A program made the translations under genes and the position numbers. Under the pieces are notes generated by a model. It was given only the letters and a program-made list of their open reading frames with translations. It did not search any database and had not been told where the DNA came from. Source: Aminobacter anthyllidis (GTDB lineage Bacteria > Pseudomonadota > Alphaproteobacteria > Rhizobiales > Rhizobiaceae). Taken from it: a DNA stretch of 64,000 bases. The stretch spans positions 620,001-684,000 of the forward strand of contig NZ_JAFLWW010000003.1 of assembly GCF_018555685.1 (NCBI RefSeq), given 5' to 3'. This document shows, in pieces, positions 9,501-20,120 of the stretch. How positions within the stretch are numbered: the first letter of the stretch is position 1; every line of letters starts with the position of its first letter.

Positions 9501-10082
9501 ATGGACGCCTCTATCTCTTACCCCCTGCCCGCTCATGCCGTATTCGAAACCGCGCTCGGTTTCATGGCGCTGGCGTGGAGCGACAACGGCCTGACCCGGC
9601 TTTGCCTGCCCGAGAAAACCCATGCCGCCGCCGAGCGCCGGTTGCTGCGCCTTGCCGGTCACGGCGTGGTGGCAGGCGATCGCACGCCGCCGTTATGGAT
9701 CACCAACCTGATCGCCGACATCAGGCGTTATGCCGATGGCGCAGACGTCGACTTCTCCGAAGTGCCGGTCGATCTTGCCGGCGTCGACGATTTCCGCCGC
9801 GACATCTACGCCGCCGCCAGAAACCTTCACTATGGGGAAACCACCACCTATGGCGGACTGGCGGAAAAAGCCGGCCGCAAGGGACTTTTCCGCGAAACCG
9901 GCTCGGCACTGGGCGCCAACCCGATTCCCCTTGTCATCCCGTGCCACCGCATCCTGGCCGCTGGCGGCAAGATCGGCGGCTTCTCGGCAACGGGCGGCTC
10001 GAACATGAAGGAAAAGATGCTGGTGCTCGAAGGCGTGCGCGTCGGCCCGCCTCAAACCACCCAGGCGTCGTTCGGGTTCTGA
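9501..10082 (+). CDS. Methylated-DNA--protein-cysteine methyltransferase
   Basis: A suicide DNA-repair protein that takes the alkyl group from O6-alkylguanine onto its own cysteine. The active site is IPCHRIL with Cys148, and the surrounding helix-turn-helix region (YGETTTYGGLAEKAG, then GSALGANPIPL) matches the Ogt/Ada C-terminal domain. The N-terminal part is the usual RNase-H-like fold. The start at 9501 follows AAGGA by six bases; an upstream in-frame extension to 9381 has no support. Length 193 is slightly long for Ogt but lacks the Ada regulatory zinc domain, so ogt is more fitting than ada. Confidence 0.93.
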   Translation: MDASISYPLPAHAVFETALGFMALAWSDNGLTRLCLPEKTHAAAERRLLRLAGHGVVAGDRTPPLWITNLIADIRRYADGADVDFSEVPVDLAGVDDFRRDIYAAARNLHYGETTTYGGLAEKAGRKGLFRETGSALGANPIPLVIPCHRILAAGGKIGGFSATGGSNMKEKMLVLEGVRVGPPQTTQASFGF

Positions 10083-10171
10083 CAGCGATCGAATCGCTGC
10101 TGCCGACATGGCGCAGCAGAGCCATATGTCGTGCTCTGGCGCGCCGGACCGTTCAACCTCTCAGAGTGAGT

Positions 10172-10498
10172 TCAGTGGCGCAGCGGAAACAGCCGGCGCT
10201 TGAAGAAGTCGCGCTCGATTCGCTTGCAGTTATAGACCGGGCAGGACCGCGCGTCGGCGGTGGGCACATACGCCCGCTGCGCCTCTTCGCCGGCCGAGCA
10301 GAAATGGTCGTTGGCGACATAGCGGTCGTAGCGCGGCACGCCCGACGTCGGCGATGTCCAGCGCAGGATCACCGCCCCCTGGTTGCGCACCACGCTCTGC
10401 GTCTGGGCGCAGCTCATTTTCGTCGATACATAGCGCGAGGCGGCCTGCGCATCGGCGGCCAGCAGTGTCAGGCACGCGGCAAGCAATATGGCTCTCAT
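10172..10498 (-). CDS. Small secreted hypothetical protein
   Basis: A 108-residue protein with a clear signal peptide (MRAILLAACLTLLAADAQA, cleavage near residue 20) and a mature region holding four cysteines (SCAQT, FCSAG, SCPVYNC). The paired cysteines and basic C-terminus (FKRRLFPLRH) suggest a disulfide-stabilised periplasmic protein. It starts with ATG at 10498 behind a strong GGAGGT. I do not recognise a functional family; small conserved proteins of this type are common in Rhizobiales. Confidence 0.75.
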   Translation of the reverse strand: MRAILLAACLTLLAADAQAASRYVSTKMSCAQTQSVVRNQGAVILRWTSPTSGVPRYDRYVANDHFCSAGEEAQRAYVPTADARSCPVYNCKRIERDFFKRRLFPLRH

Positions 10499-10652
10499 GA
10501 TGACCTCCCGAACTTCGTACGCCGGTTGAACGTTACAGCGCCTTGCCTAGCATCGCCTGCAATGCCGCGGCGCCACGCAATATAACACCCTGCGCCCGCC
10601 ATGGTTGCATGGCAATTGGGGCCGGTTTCAGGCATCCACTATTTGGAAGGGC

Positions 10653-10681
10653 TTGCACTTGGCGCCGATTGCCCTTATATC
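10653..10681 (+). promoter_or_regulatory. Candidate sigma-70 promoter of the cold-shock gene
   Basis: TTGCAC at 10653-10658 and TATATC at 10676-10681 are separated by exactly 17 bases. Transcription would begin near 10688, giving a leader of about 134 bases before the cold-shock ATG. The 323-base gap 10499-10821 holds this promoter and leader and no other gene. Confidence 0.6.
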
Positions 10682-10821
10682 GGGCACGTTGATATTTCGG
10701 CCGACAGATCCGTGCCCCGCGACACTCTCGCGTTTGCAGACGTCTCTCCCCAAAATCTCGATACAACGACTGGGCATGCTCGCTTGGTCAAGAATAACTG
10801 CAAACGACAAGGATATTCAAA

Positions 10822-11031
10822 ATGGCAACTGGCACCGTTAAGTGGTTTAACGCAACCAAGGGCTTCGGCTTCATTCAGCCCGACGCCGGTGGCGCGGACG
10901 TTTTCGTCCACATCTCCGCTGTTGAGCGTTCGGGCATGGGCTCGCTGGCTGACGGCCAGAAGGTTAGCTTCGAGATCGAGCAGGACCGTCGTACGGGCCG
11001 CTCGTCTGCCGGAGCTTTGAAGGCAGTCTGA
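10822..11031 (+). CDS. Cold-shock (CspA-family) protein
   Basis: A 69-residue single CSD domain. RNP1 reads KGFGFIQP and RNP2 reads VFVHISAV, the aromatic surface that binds single-stranded RNA and DNA. CspA-type proteins melt RNA structure in the cytoplasm and act in cold adaptation or in stationary phase. The ribosome site AAGGA lies 11 bases before the ATG. A 134-base leader is predicted from the promoter at 10653-10681, typical of cold-shock mRNAs whose leaders respond to temperature. The transcript appears to extend 160 bases past the stop to the terminator at 11189-11220. Confidence 0.95.
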   Translation: MATGTVKWFNATKGFGFIQPDAGGADVFVHISAVERSGMGSLADGQKVSFEIEQDRRTGRSSAGALKAV

Positions 11032-11188
11032 TTTAAGGCGCGCGGGAGCGAAAGCTCCGATTGCGTTGCAAGTCACGCATGTACTGGCGGCCGCGCGACA
11101 AGCGCGCCGGAACCAGGACCCGGAAGGACGATGCGGCAGATTGCCGTGAGCCTCGGGTCCATGGAACCAGGATCAGCTGCTGACAGCG

Positions 11189-11220
11189 GAAGGCGGGGTT
11201 ACACCCCGCCTTTTTCTTTT
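11189..11220 (+). terminator. Rho-independent terminator of the cold-shock gene
   Basis: Arms AGGCGGGGT (11191-11199) and ACCCCGCCT (11203-11211) pair perfectly around a three-base loop and are followed by TTTTCTTTTTG. The 160 bases between the stop codon and this hairpin have no reading frame and form an unusually long 3' untranslated region. Confidence 0.85.
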
Positions 11221-11275
11221 TGCGCTTAGGCACGATATGGCGACAAAGTTATCTCGACGCTGAGCGCGACATAAG

Positions 11276-11313
11276 AAAAAGGCCCGAAGATCGATCCGAT
11301 CTTCGGGCCTTTT
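11276..11313. terminator. Bidirectional terminator between cold-shock gene and GST gene
   Basis: A perfect 15-bp stem (11279-11293 with 11297-11311) around ATC, flanked by A-run on the left and T-run on the right, so it can stop transcription from both sides. It separates the convergent cold-shock and GST transcripts. Confidence 0.85.
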
Positions 11314-11331
11314 GCATTCATAGGCGCAATT

Positions 11332-11943
11332 TCAGGGCAGCCAGGTGAGCGGCACATGCCCCTCATCGGCCGTCACCCGGGCAAGCCAGGCTTTGACGTC
11401 AGGAAACGCGTCCAGGTCATAGCCACCGACTGTCGCATCATGGGTGTAGGCATAGAGAGCTATGTCGGCGACACTCATCGCATCGCCCGCCAGGAACGGC
11501 GTCTTCGCAAGTTGCACCTGCATCACGCCGAGCGCCTTGTTGCCGCCCTCGAGCAGCGCTTGCATGCGCTCCGGCGTCGCCTGGGCGGCGCGCTCGGGGT
11601 AGAGAAACATCGTCCGCCGAACGGCAACGAAGGGTTCGTGGCTGTATTGTTCGAAGAACAGCCATTGATAGACCAATGCCCGCTGGTAGGCGTCGGTTGG
11701 CAGCAGCCGGGTCCCCTCGGCCAGATGCAGCAGGATCGCATTGGACTCGGCAAGGAAGCGGCCATCCTCGAGTTCGAGCAGTGGCACCTTGCCGTTGGCG
11801 TTCTTGGCGAGGTAGGCGGCCGTGCGTGTCGAGCCGTCGCGCGAGCTGGTTTCAACATGCCGGAACGCCCGGCCGAGCTTGGCCATCAAAAGCCGCGGCT
11901 TGTAGCTGTTGCCGCTGTCGCTCATTCCATAGATCGTGATCAT
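11332..11943 (-). CDS. Glutathione S-transferase family protein
   Basis: A 203-residue cytosolic GST-like protein. The N-terminal thioredoxin-like half starts MITIYGMSDSGNSYKPRLL, carries the cis-proline NGKVPLLELEDG and the glutathione gamma-glutamyl site ESNAILLHLAEGT. The C-terminal all-helical half includes the N-capping motif region MSVADIALYAYTHDA. It probably conjugates or reduces electrophiles or peroxides; substrate unknown. ATG at 11943 is preferred over the GTG at 11952. It stands downstream of the EAL pair on the same strand but 103 bases away. Confidence 0.9.
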   Translation of the reverse strand: MITIYGMSDSGNSYKPRLLMAKLGRAFRHVETSSRDGSTRTAAYLAKNANGKVPLLELEDGRFLAESNAILLHLAEGTRLLPTDAYQRALVYQWLFFEQYSHEPFVAVRRTMFLYPERAAQATPERMQALLEGGNKALGVMQVQLAKTPFLAGDAMSVADIALYAYTHDATVGGYDLDAFPDVKAWLARVTADEGHVPLTWLP

Positions 11944-12046
11944 CGCGTTCACCCCGTTTGGCCAGCGATTATCGTTTTCGGGGCGAGTCGATCCAGCGAA
12001 TTGTTCTGGTGCGAGGCATCAGCTTTCGTGATGTTTCGCCTTGATG

Positions 12047-12875
12047 TCAGCCGAACAGCGGCACCACCACGCATTCGCCGCGGCGATATTGCGATGTCTC
12101 GCGCGGCCCTTCGGCGAAGATGCTGCCGACCAGCTTTGCCGGTTCGAGCAGGTCGCCCTGCAACAGGTCGACACCGGCACCAAGGGCGATCTCCAGACGG
12201 CTCTCATTGTCGATGCCCTCGACAAGCACGTCCGCACCAAGCGTCTTGAGTTCCGAAACCACTGGGCGCAGCAACCGCCCGGTCGCGGCATCGGCGCAGA
12301 AACGTTCAAACGAGGCACGATCAAGCCTGACAATGTCAGGCAGCACGCGCTTGACCGCGTCGCCGTCCTGCTGCGCTGCCCCATGATGGCCAAGTGCGAC
12401 GCGCATGCCCAGCGCGCGCAGCGAACAGGCGAGCTGTTCGTCGCCACCAATCTCGCAGATCAGTTGCGATGCCTCAAAACCTTCGCCCTTAAGCCGTCGA
12501 ACCATGAAGCTGAGATCATCGAGATCAGGGGCATCGTCGTTGATGTCCTGCCTGAACAACAGCGCGATGCCCTTGAGGCCCATGTTGTGGACGTTGGCGA
12601 GCGGCAACACCGCCCAGGCGCGTCCTACGATCGCGCGCTCTTCGTCAGCCACCTCGGCGAGGAATTCCGCGGCAGCCACCGGTCGGCCCTCGCGGTAAGG
12701 CACGACGCGCGCGTCGGCCGCAATCGGCGTCAGGCGGCCATCCTCATGCCTGAAGATCGGCTGGATCGCACAACGCAAGCGAAACTCGCCGTGGACGCCA
12801 AACTCCAGTCCAACTTCGTCAGCGACGATTCTGGCGGTCAGATCCTGAGGCAGTTCGCCAAACCCGAAAGACGCG

Positions 12876-12883
<8 letters not shown>
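12047..12883 (-). CDS. Degenerate EAL-domain protein
   Basis: A 278-residue protein starting MSDASFGFGEL, its ATG overlapping the last eight bases of the upstream EAL gene. The fold is recognisable from AIQPIFRHEDGRL, LICEIGGDE, DIVRLDR, VLVEGIDNESRL and LLQGDLL, but catalytic features are lost: the EAL glutamate position reads AADARV, the DDFG metal site is replaced by GHHG, and the lysine is arginine. It should not hydrolyse cyclic-di-GMP and may bind it or regulate its partner. Transcription is coupled to the upstream intact EAL gene. Confidence 0.85.
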
Positions 12884-15273
<2,390 letters not shown>

Positions 15274-15293
15274 GCAGGCCCGATGGGCGAACG

Positions 15294-15322
15294 GGAACCC
15301 GGCTTCGGCCGGGTTTTCATTT
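15294..15322 (+). terminator. Terminator of the aspartate aminotransferase gene
   Basis: AACCCGGC (15296-15303), a UUCG tetraloop and GCCGGGTT (15308-15315) form a perfect stem followed by TTCATTT. It begins about 20 bases after the stop codon. Confidence 0.85.
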
Positions 15323-15537
15323 GCCGGTTGCATAAAGCAACCTGAAATTGTATGCAGACGTCAACAGAAACATTCTGAATCTCATACGCTATCATACATT
15401 TGCATATTGCCGTGCCGGTCTAATCTGTTACTCTAAAATAACTATATCCGCCCTGTCAGGCGGAGGTATGCAGAGGCAGTCAGAGGCAGCAATTGTATCA
15501 GCGCAGACAGCAGCAGCAGGGACGAAGGAGCACAAGT

Positions 15538-15885
15538 TTGCTCACGCGCCTGTTGTTATTGCTGTTGCCGGTTTTTGCTGCCCTCACGGCCTCGGTTGCA
15601 TCGAGCCACGCTCAAGCTGGCGGCTATCATCCTGAAGCACGCCTGTCGGCCCCCGATAGCTCCCATCGCCTCGCGGACGACCCGTTTGCACTTCCGGCCT
15701 GCAGCGACACGTGCCTGCCCCTCGCCGAAAGCAACGGCGACGGCAGTGACGACGGCGCCTTGCTGCGCGTCTCCAGTGCCGTTCCAGCCGTCGACCTGAT
15801 CGGCGGTTCGCAGTCGATCGACCCGCTTTTCAGCTTCCTGCGCTACCGAACCAGCGAGCCGCGCGCGCCTCCAGTTCGGGCCTGA
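15538..15885 (+). CDS. Small secreted hypothetical protein
   Basis: Starting from the TTG at 15538, which follows AAGGAG by seven bases, the product has a signal peptide (a run of leucines after LTRLL and a cleavage-like SSHAQA near residue 25) and a mature part of about 90 residues with a single CSDTC pair. Downstream text is rich in Ser, Asp and Pro and looks unstructured. No family recognised. The preceding 200 bases are AT-rich and include a small palindrome CCGCCCTGTCAGGCGG at 15449-15464, plausibly part of its promoter or leader. Confidence 0.55.
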   Translation: MLTRLLLLLLPVFAALTASVASSHAQAGGYHPEARLSAPDSSHRLADDPFALPACSDTCLPLAESNGDGSDDGALLRVSSAVPAVDLIGGSQSIDPLFSFLRYRTSEPRAPPVRA

Positions 15886-16004
15886 CGGCGCAACGCGCCC
15901 CACCTGCGCCGCATGACCTGATGACCGCGACCACGCCTATGGGCCGTCGCCGCCATCTGGCCCTCATCCCCCGGGACACTCCCGAAACAGTCTCAGGAAT
16001 TATC

Positions 16005-16175
16005 ATGTCTAAGACTCATCCTCTCGGATTCCGTATCGAACGCGACCTCAAGGAGGCGCTCGTCAAGGCGGCCAAGGACGACCACCGCTCGGTGTCGTCG
16101 ATGGTTGAAATCATCATCGCAAGGTGGCTGCGCGATCGCGGCTACCTCGTTGAAAAGGAAGAGCGGGCCGCCTAA
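16005..16175 (+). CDS. Small ribbon-helix-helix-like protein
   Basis: A 56-residue protein (MSKTHPLGFRIERDLKEAL onward) with the short strand, helix, helix plan of ribbon-helix-helix DNA-binding proteins: FRIERDLKEAL, then DDHRSVSSMVEIIIARWL. The ATG at 16005 follows AGGA. Such small proteins are antitoxins or autonomous repressors in other bacteria, but no toxin gene is adjacent here. The target is unknown. Confidence 0.7.
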   Translation: MSKTHPLGFRIERDLKEALVKAAKDDHRSVSSMVEIIIARWLRDRGYLVEKEERAA

Positions 16176-16193
16176 GTCCGCTTCCCTACCAGT

Positions 16194-16224
16194 CTGCCCG
16201 GCGACGCAACTCGGCGCCGGGCAG
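16194..16224 (+). terminator. Terminator-like hairpin after the RHH gene
   Basis: CTGCCCGGCG (16194-16203) and CGCCGGGCAG (16215-16224) form a perfect 10-bp stem starting 18 bases after the stop. It lacks a T-run, so termination strength is uncertain. The remaining bases to 16501 appear to be the leader and promoter area of the next gene. Confidence 0.5.
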
Positions 16225-16501
16225 CATCGGCCAGAATGTTTGAAATTGGCGGCCTGCCCATACGGGCCGCGCCAAGCTTGCGGCCCGCCTCTTCTCGGCC
16301 AAGCCCCTGCATCGTCGTTTGCAACGCAACATGATGGTCGAAATGACTTCGCGTTTGCTTCTACGACCAAAGTCATAATCCCAAAGCAGCGATGGATAAT
16401 GCCCGTCTTGCGGCGTTATCAATTCGACGTGGTTAGGTCAGGCGGATTCGCGCGGAGATTGCTCTCCACCCTTACCGCCGGCACTCTGGGAGGAGACATC
16501 T

Positions 16502-18388
16502 ATGGCAATTTCGGCAACAGCCGACGCCCGCGGGCGCGGCATGACGCGAGAAGAGAAGAAGGTCATCTTCGCTTCTTCGCTCGGCACCGTTTTCGAATGG
16601 TACGACTTCTATCTCTACGGGGCCCTCGCCGCCTTCATTGGCGCTAACTTCTTTACCCAATATCCGGAAGGGACGCGCAACATCTTCACGTTGCTCGCCT
16701 TCGCTGCGGGCTTCCTGGTACGCCCCTTCGGCGCGCTGGTCTTCGGCCGCATCGGCGATCTCGTCGGCCGCAAATACACCTTCCTGGTAACGATCCTGAT
16801 CATGGGCATGTCGACTTTTCTGGTCGGCCTGCTACCCGGTGCGGCCTCCATCGGCATCGCCGCCCCGATCATCCTGATCGTGCTGCGCATGCTGCAGGGC
16901 CTGGCGCTCGGTGGTGAATATGGCGGTGCCGCGACCTATGTCGCCGAGCACGCGCCCGACGACCGTCGCGGCTACTACACCTCGTGGATTCAGACCACCG
17001 CAACCCTCGGATTGTTCCTGTCGCTGGTCATCATCCTGGTCATCCAGGGCATGATGAGCAAGGAAGAATTCGCCGCCTGGGGCTGGCGCGTTCCATTCCT
17101 GCTTTCGGCCGTGCTGCTTGGCATCTCGGTGTGGATCCGGCTTTCGCTGTCGGAATCGCCGACTTTCCAGCGTATGAAGGACGAGGGCAAGGGCTCCAAG
17201 GCGCCGCTGTCGGAAGCCTTCGGCCAGTGGAAGAACGCCAAGATCGCCCTGCTCGCACTGTTCGGCCTCACCGCCGGCCAGGCAGTGGTGTGGTACTCGG
17301 GCCAGTTCTACGCGCTGTTCTTCCTGACCAACGTGCTCAAGGTCGACGCGCAGTCGGTCAACATCATGATCGCCATCTCGCTGGCGCTCGGCACGATGTT
17401 CTTCGTCGTCTTCGGCTGGCTGTCCGACAAGATCGGCCGCAAGCCGATCATCATGGCAGGCCTGGCACTCGCCATCGTCACCTACTTCCCGCTGTTCAAG
17501 GCACTGACCTGGGCCGCTAACCCGGCACTCGCCACCGCACAGCAGAACGTGCGGGCAACGGTGACCGCCGCCCCCGGCGATTGCAACTTCCAGTTCAATC
17601 CCGTTGGCACCAGAAAGCCATTGACGTCGTGCGATATCGCGACGGACTTCCTGACCAAAAGCTCGGTTCCTTATGACATCGTCGCGACCGCCGCGGCCGG
17701 CACAGCAGCTACCGTCAAGATCGGCGAGGAAACCGTCCAATCCTATGATGCGGTCGCCGCAGGTGCGGATGCCGCAGCAAAGAGCGCTGCGTTGGCAAAA
17801 GGCATCAACACAGCCCTTCAGGACGGCGGCTACCCGCTGGTCCGCGACCCGGCCAAGGTGGTTGACGCCAAGCTCGATGCACTGGTTGCCGGCAATCCGA
17901 AACTCGCGCTCGACGCCGCCGCAATCCGCGCCGGCGACAAGGCGATGGTTCCAGTCGACAAGGCCATCAAGGACAAGCTGATCACTGCCGAGGAGGCAGC
18001 CGGCGCGACCGAGGTGGCTGTTTACACCGTACCCGGCGCGGGCGCCTTCAAGATGGTTGCTCCCGCCGACCAGGTGAATTGGCCGATGGTCATCGCTATT
18101 CTGTTCGTGCTGGTCATCTACGTGACCATGGTCTACGGCCCGATCGCCGCGATCCTTGTCGAGATGTTCCCGACGCGTATCCGCTACACCGGCATGTCGC
18201 TGCCTTATCACATCGGCAACGGCTGGTTCGGCGGACTGCTGCCCGCCATCATCTTCGCGATGAGCGCAGCGAAAGGCGATATCTACTACGGCCTCTGGTA
18301 TCCGATCGCCATTGCCGCCATGTCGCTGATTGTCGGCACGCTGTTCGTCAAGGACACGCTCGGCACCAACCTCAACGCCAAGGACTGA
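16502..18388 (+). CDS. MFS transporter of the metabolite:H+ symporter type with large periplasmic insert
   Basis: A 628-residue inner-membrane transporter. The N-terminal half has the MHS-family signatures SSLGTVFEWYDFYLYGALA, FGRIGDLVGRK, LRMLQGLALGGEYGGAATYVAEHAP. TM1-9 are readable up to about residue 338, then a soluble, Ala-rich insert of about 185 residues (338-525, two cysteines) precedes TM10-12. By topology this loop lies in the periplasm. Usual members of the family are about 430-450 residues. Substrates are typically dicarboxylates, proline betaine or aromatic acids; this one is undetermined. The start has GGGAGGAG in good position. A strong terminator follows. Confidence 0.9.
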   Translation: MAISATADARGRGMTREEKKVIFASSLGTVFEWYDFYLYGALAAFIGANFFTQYPEGTRNIFTLLAFAAGFLVRPFGALVFGRIGDLVGRKYTFLVTILIMGMSTFLVGLLPGAASIGIAAPIILIVLRMLQGLALGGEYGGAATYVAEHAPDDRRGYYTSWIQTTATLGLFLSLVIILVIQGMMSKEEFAAWGWRVPFLLSAVLLGISVWIRLSLSESPTFQRMKDEGKGSKAPLSEAFGQWKNAKIALLALFGLTAGQAVVWYSGQFYALFFLTNVLKVDAQSVNIMIAISLALGTMFFVVFGWLSDKIGRKPIIMAGLALAIVTYFPLFKALTWAANPALATAQQNVRATVTAAPGDCNFQFNPVGTRKPLTSCDIATDFLTKSSVPYDIVATAAAGTAATVKIGEETVQSYDAVAAGADAAAKSAALAKGINTALQDGGYPLVRDPAKVVDAKLDALVAGNPKLALDAAAIRAGDKAMVPVDKAIKDKLITAEEAAGATEVAVYTVPGAGAFKMVAPADQVNWPMVIAILFVLVIYVTMVYGPIAAILVEMFPTRIRYTGMSLPYHIGNGWFGGLLPAIIFAMSAAKGDIYYGLWYPIAIAAMSLIVGTLFVKDTLGTNLNAKD

Positions 18389-18411
18389 TTGCGGTCATTC
18401 CTGACAACAAG

Positions 18412-18446
18412 AAGCCCGGCAGGTTCGCTCCTGCCGGGCTTTTTCT
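18412..18446 (+). terminator. Terminator of the MHS transporter gene
   Basis: AAGCCCGGCAGG (18412-18423) pairs perfectly with CCTGCCGGGCTT (18430-18441) around a six-base loop and is followed by TTTTC. It also lies just beyond the end of the convergent oxidoreductase gene. Confidence 0.9.
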
Positions 18447-18461
18447 TTGGGCGCTCAAGGC

Positions 18462-19355
18462 TCAGTCTGCCTCGAACATCAGCGAACGATGCGTGGCCGC
18501 CCCGGCCATGGCGCCGTCACCAACCGACAGCGCGACCGAGCCGGCCGCGCGCGCAATATCGCCGCAGGCGAACACGCCTCGCACTGTTGTCTGCTTCATC
18601 GCATCGGTCCTGATGAATGGCCCCATCGGCCCGGTCTCCAGTTCGCAGCCCAGCTGTTCGACCCAAGGGATCTGGAGCGATGTCCTCGGCATGGTGAACA
18701 GCCCGTCCAGCGCGACCACGCGGCCATCATCGAGCACGACGTCAGCGCCCTCGCCCCTGACCTCTCGAACCAGCGCCGTCTCGACTGCCGTGCCCCGCGT
18801 CGCAAGCTGGCGCAACTGATCGGCATCCGGAACGAAAGCGCCGTTGGTGAACAGCGTCGTCGTGCCCCAGTCCGGCAGCATCAGGCCGTGATGCATGGAA
18901 TGCTCCGACACGGCGAGCACGCCGATCCGGCCCTGGTCCAGCTCGTAGCCGTGGCAATAAGGGCAATGGAACACGGACCGCCCCCAGCGCTCGCGCAGGC
19001 CGGGTATATCGGGCAGGCTGTCGGAGACCCCCGCCGCCAGGATCAGCCGCCTGCCGATCTCGACATGGCCGCTGCCGAGGCCAATGGCGAAGCCACCTTC
19101 TTGCCGCCGCGCGCCCTCCGCCCTGCCCTCGATCCAGGTGACATCAGGGTAGCGTTCGAGTTGCGTCCGCGCGTCGGCGGCAATCGCTCCCGGTTCCCGG
19201 CCATCCTGGCCGAGGAAGCCATGGGACTGCGCGGCGAAGCGGTTGCGGCGCTCACCCGCGTCGACCACCAGAACCTTGCGCCGGGCACGTGCAAGCTGCA
19301 GCCCGGCCGAAATCCCCGCATAACTGCCCCCGACAATGACAACGTCGAAATTCAT
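18462..19355 (-). CDS. NAD(P)/FAD-dependent oxidoreductase, thioredoxin-reductase-like
   Basis: A 297-residue flavoprotein. FAD-binding GGSYAGISAGLQLARAR opens the protein, the redox pair is CPYC in FHCPYCHGYELD, and the second flavin motif is GVFACGDIARAAG. It belongs to the low-molecular-weight thioredoxin-reductase-like group, which includes enzymes other than TrxB; the true TrxB is elsewhere in the window (35117). The ATG at 19355 follows AAGGAA. It is divergently transcribed from an Rrf2-type regulator with a palindrome between them, so that regulator probably controls it. Confidence 0.88.
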   Translation of the reverse strand: MNFDVVIVGGSYAGISAGLQLARARRKVLVVDAGERRNRFAAQSHGFLGQDGREPGAIAADARTQLERYPDVTWIEGRAEGARRQEGGFAIGLGSGHVEIGRRLILAAGVSDSLPDIPGLRERWGRSVFHCPYCHGYELDQGRIGVLAVSEHSMHHGLMLPDWGTTTLFTNGAFVPDADQLRQLATRGTAVETALVREVRGEGADVVLDDGRVVALDGLFTMPRTSLQIPWVEQLGCELETGPMGPFIRTDAMKQTTVRGVFACGDIARAAGSVALSVGDGAMAGAATHRSLMFEAD

Positions 19356-19454
19356 GACCGCAGTTCCTTGATGTGTTGCACTTGCCCGGCAGGCCTGATG
19401 GCCCTTCGGAATATCACGATACTTCATAAGTTACATGATCGACGACGTCAAGTT

Positions 19455-19479
19455 TCACGCAACTCCTGTTGTTGCGTGA
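19455..19479. promoter_or_regulatory. Candidate operator in the Rrf2/oxidoreductase divergon
   Basis: TCACGCAAC (19455-19463) and GTTGCGTGA (19471-19479) form a perfect 9-bp inverted repeat with a 7-base spacer, about half way between the two divergent start codons. It fits a dimeric helix-turn-helix regulator. Confidence 0.6.
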
Positions 19480-19542
19480 TCGCGCATCTGTTAGGTCTGC
19501 TCAGCCGCCGAAGGCGACTGAACCGCGCGAAAGAAGACTGCG

Positions 19543-19989
19543 ATGAGACCCGACACCCGCCTCTCCCGCATGCTGCATGTGCTGATCCACATGCAGCACC
19601 ACGAGGGCACCGCCACGTCAGATGCCATCGCGACGATGCTCGGCACCAACCCGGTGGTCGTGCGCCGGACCATGGCCGGACTGCGCGACCAGGGCTATGT
19701 CCGCTCGGAGAAAGGGCATGGCGGCGGCTGGGTGCTGGCGCGACCGCTGGAGGAGATAACGCTGCTCGACATCCACAAGGCGCTCGGCGCGCCGCAGCTC
19801 TTCGCCATCGGCCTCGCCGGCGACAACCCGAACTGCACCGTCGAAGAGGCGGTCAATGTCTCGCTCGCCGAGGCGATGGACGAGGCCGCGACGATCCTGC
19901 TGGCAAAATTCGGCAAGGTCACGCTGGCGGAGCTAGCCGCAGGCGCCGCAAAGGCCTCCAAGGGCAAGCTCGCGATGGAGCATTTCTAA
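19543..19989 (+). CDS. Rrf2-family transcriptional regulator
   Basis: A 148-residue winged-helix regulator (MRPDTRLSRMLHVLIHMQHH, recognition region LGTNPVVVRRTMAGLRDQGYV, wing EKGHGGGWVLARPL). It lacks the CX(7-8)CX(6)C iron-sulfur cysteines of IscR/NsrR and has one cysteine (NPNCTVE), resembling the YwnA/redox-thiol subgroup. The neighbouring divergent thioredoxin-reductase-like gene and the palindrome between them suggest it senses thiol or electrophile stress and represses that gene. Confidence 0.88.
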   Translation: MRPDTRLSRMLHVLIHMQHHEGTATSDAIATMLGTNPVVVRRTMAGLRDQGYVRSEKGHGGGWVLARPLEEITLLDIHKALGAPQLFAIGLAGDNPNCTVEEAVNVSLAEAMDEAATILLAKFGKVTLAELAAGAAKASKGKLAMEHF

Positions 19990-20120
19990 GAGCTCGGGCT
20001 CGGGCAAATATGCCGCGCAGGCGGCCCTAAGCTATCGATGCGCGAGGTTTGGTGCGGACCAAAGCCGAAGGCATCAAGTGCCCGTCACTTTCCCTTGTCG
20101 AGGCCGCGTCTGCAGTCCGT

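Noticed and set aside
16832-18211. A 459-residue minus-strand frame opposite the MHS transporter
   Set aside because: Antisense shadow; the sense frame has clear transmembrane segments and family motifs.
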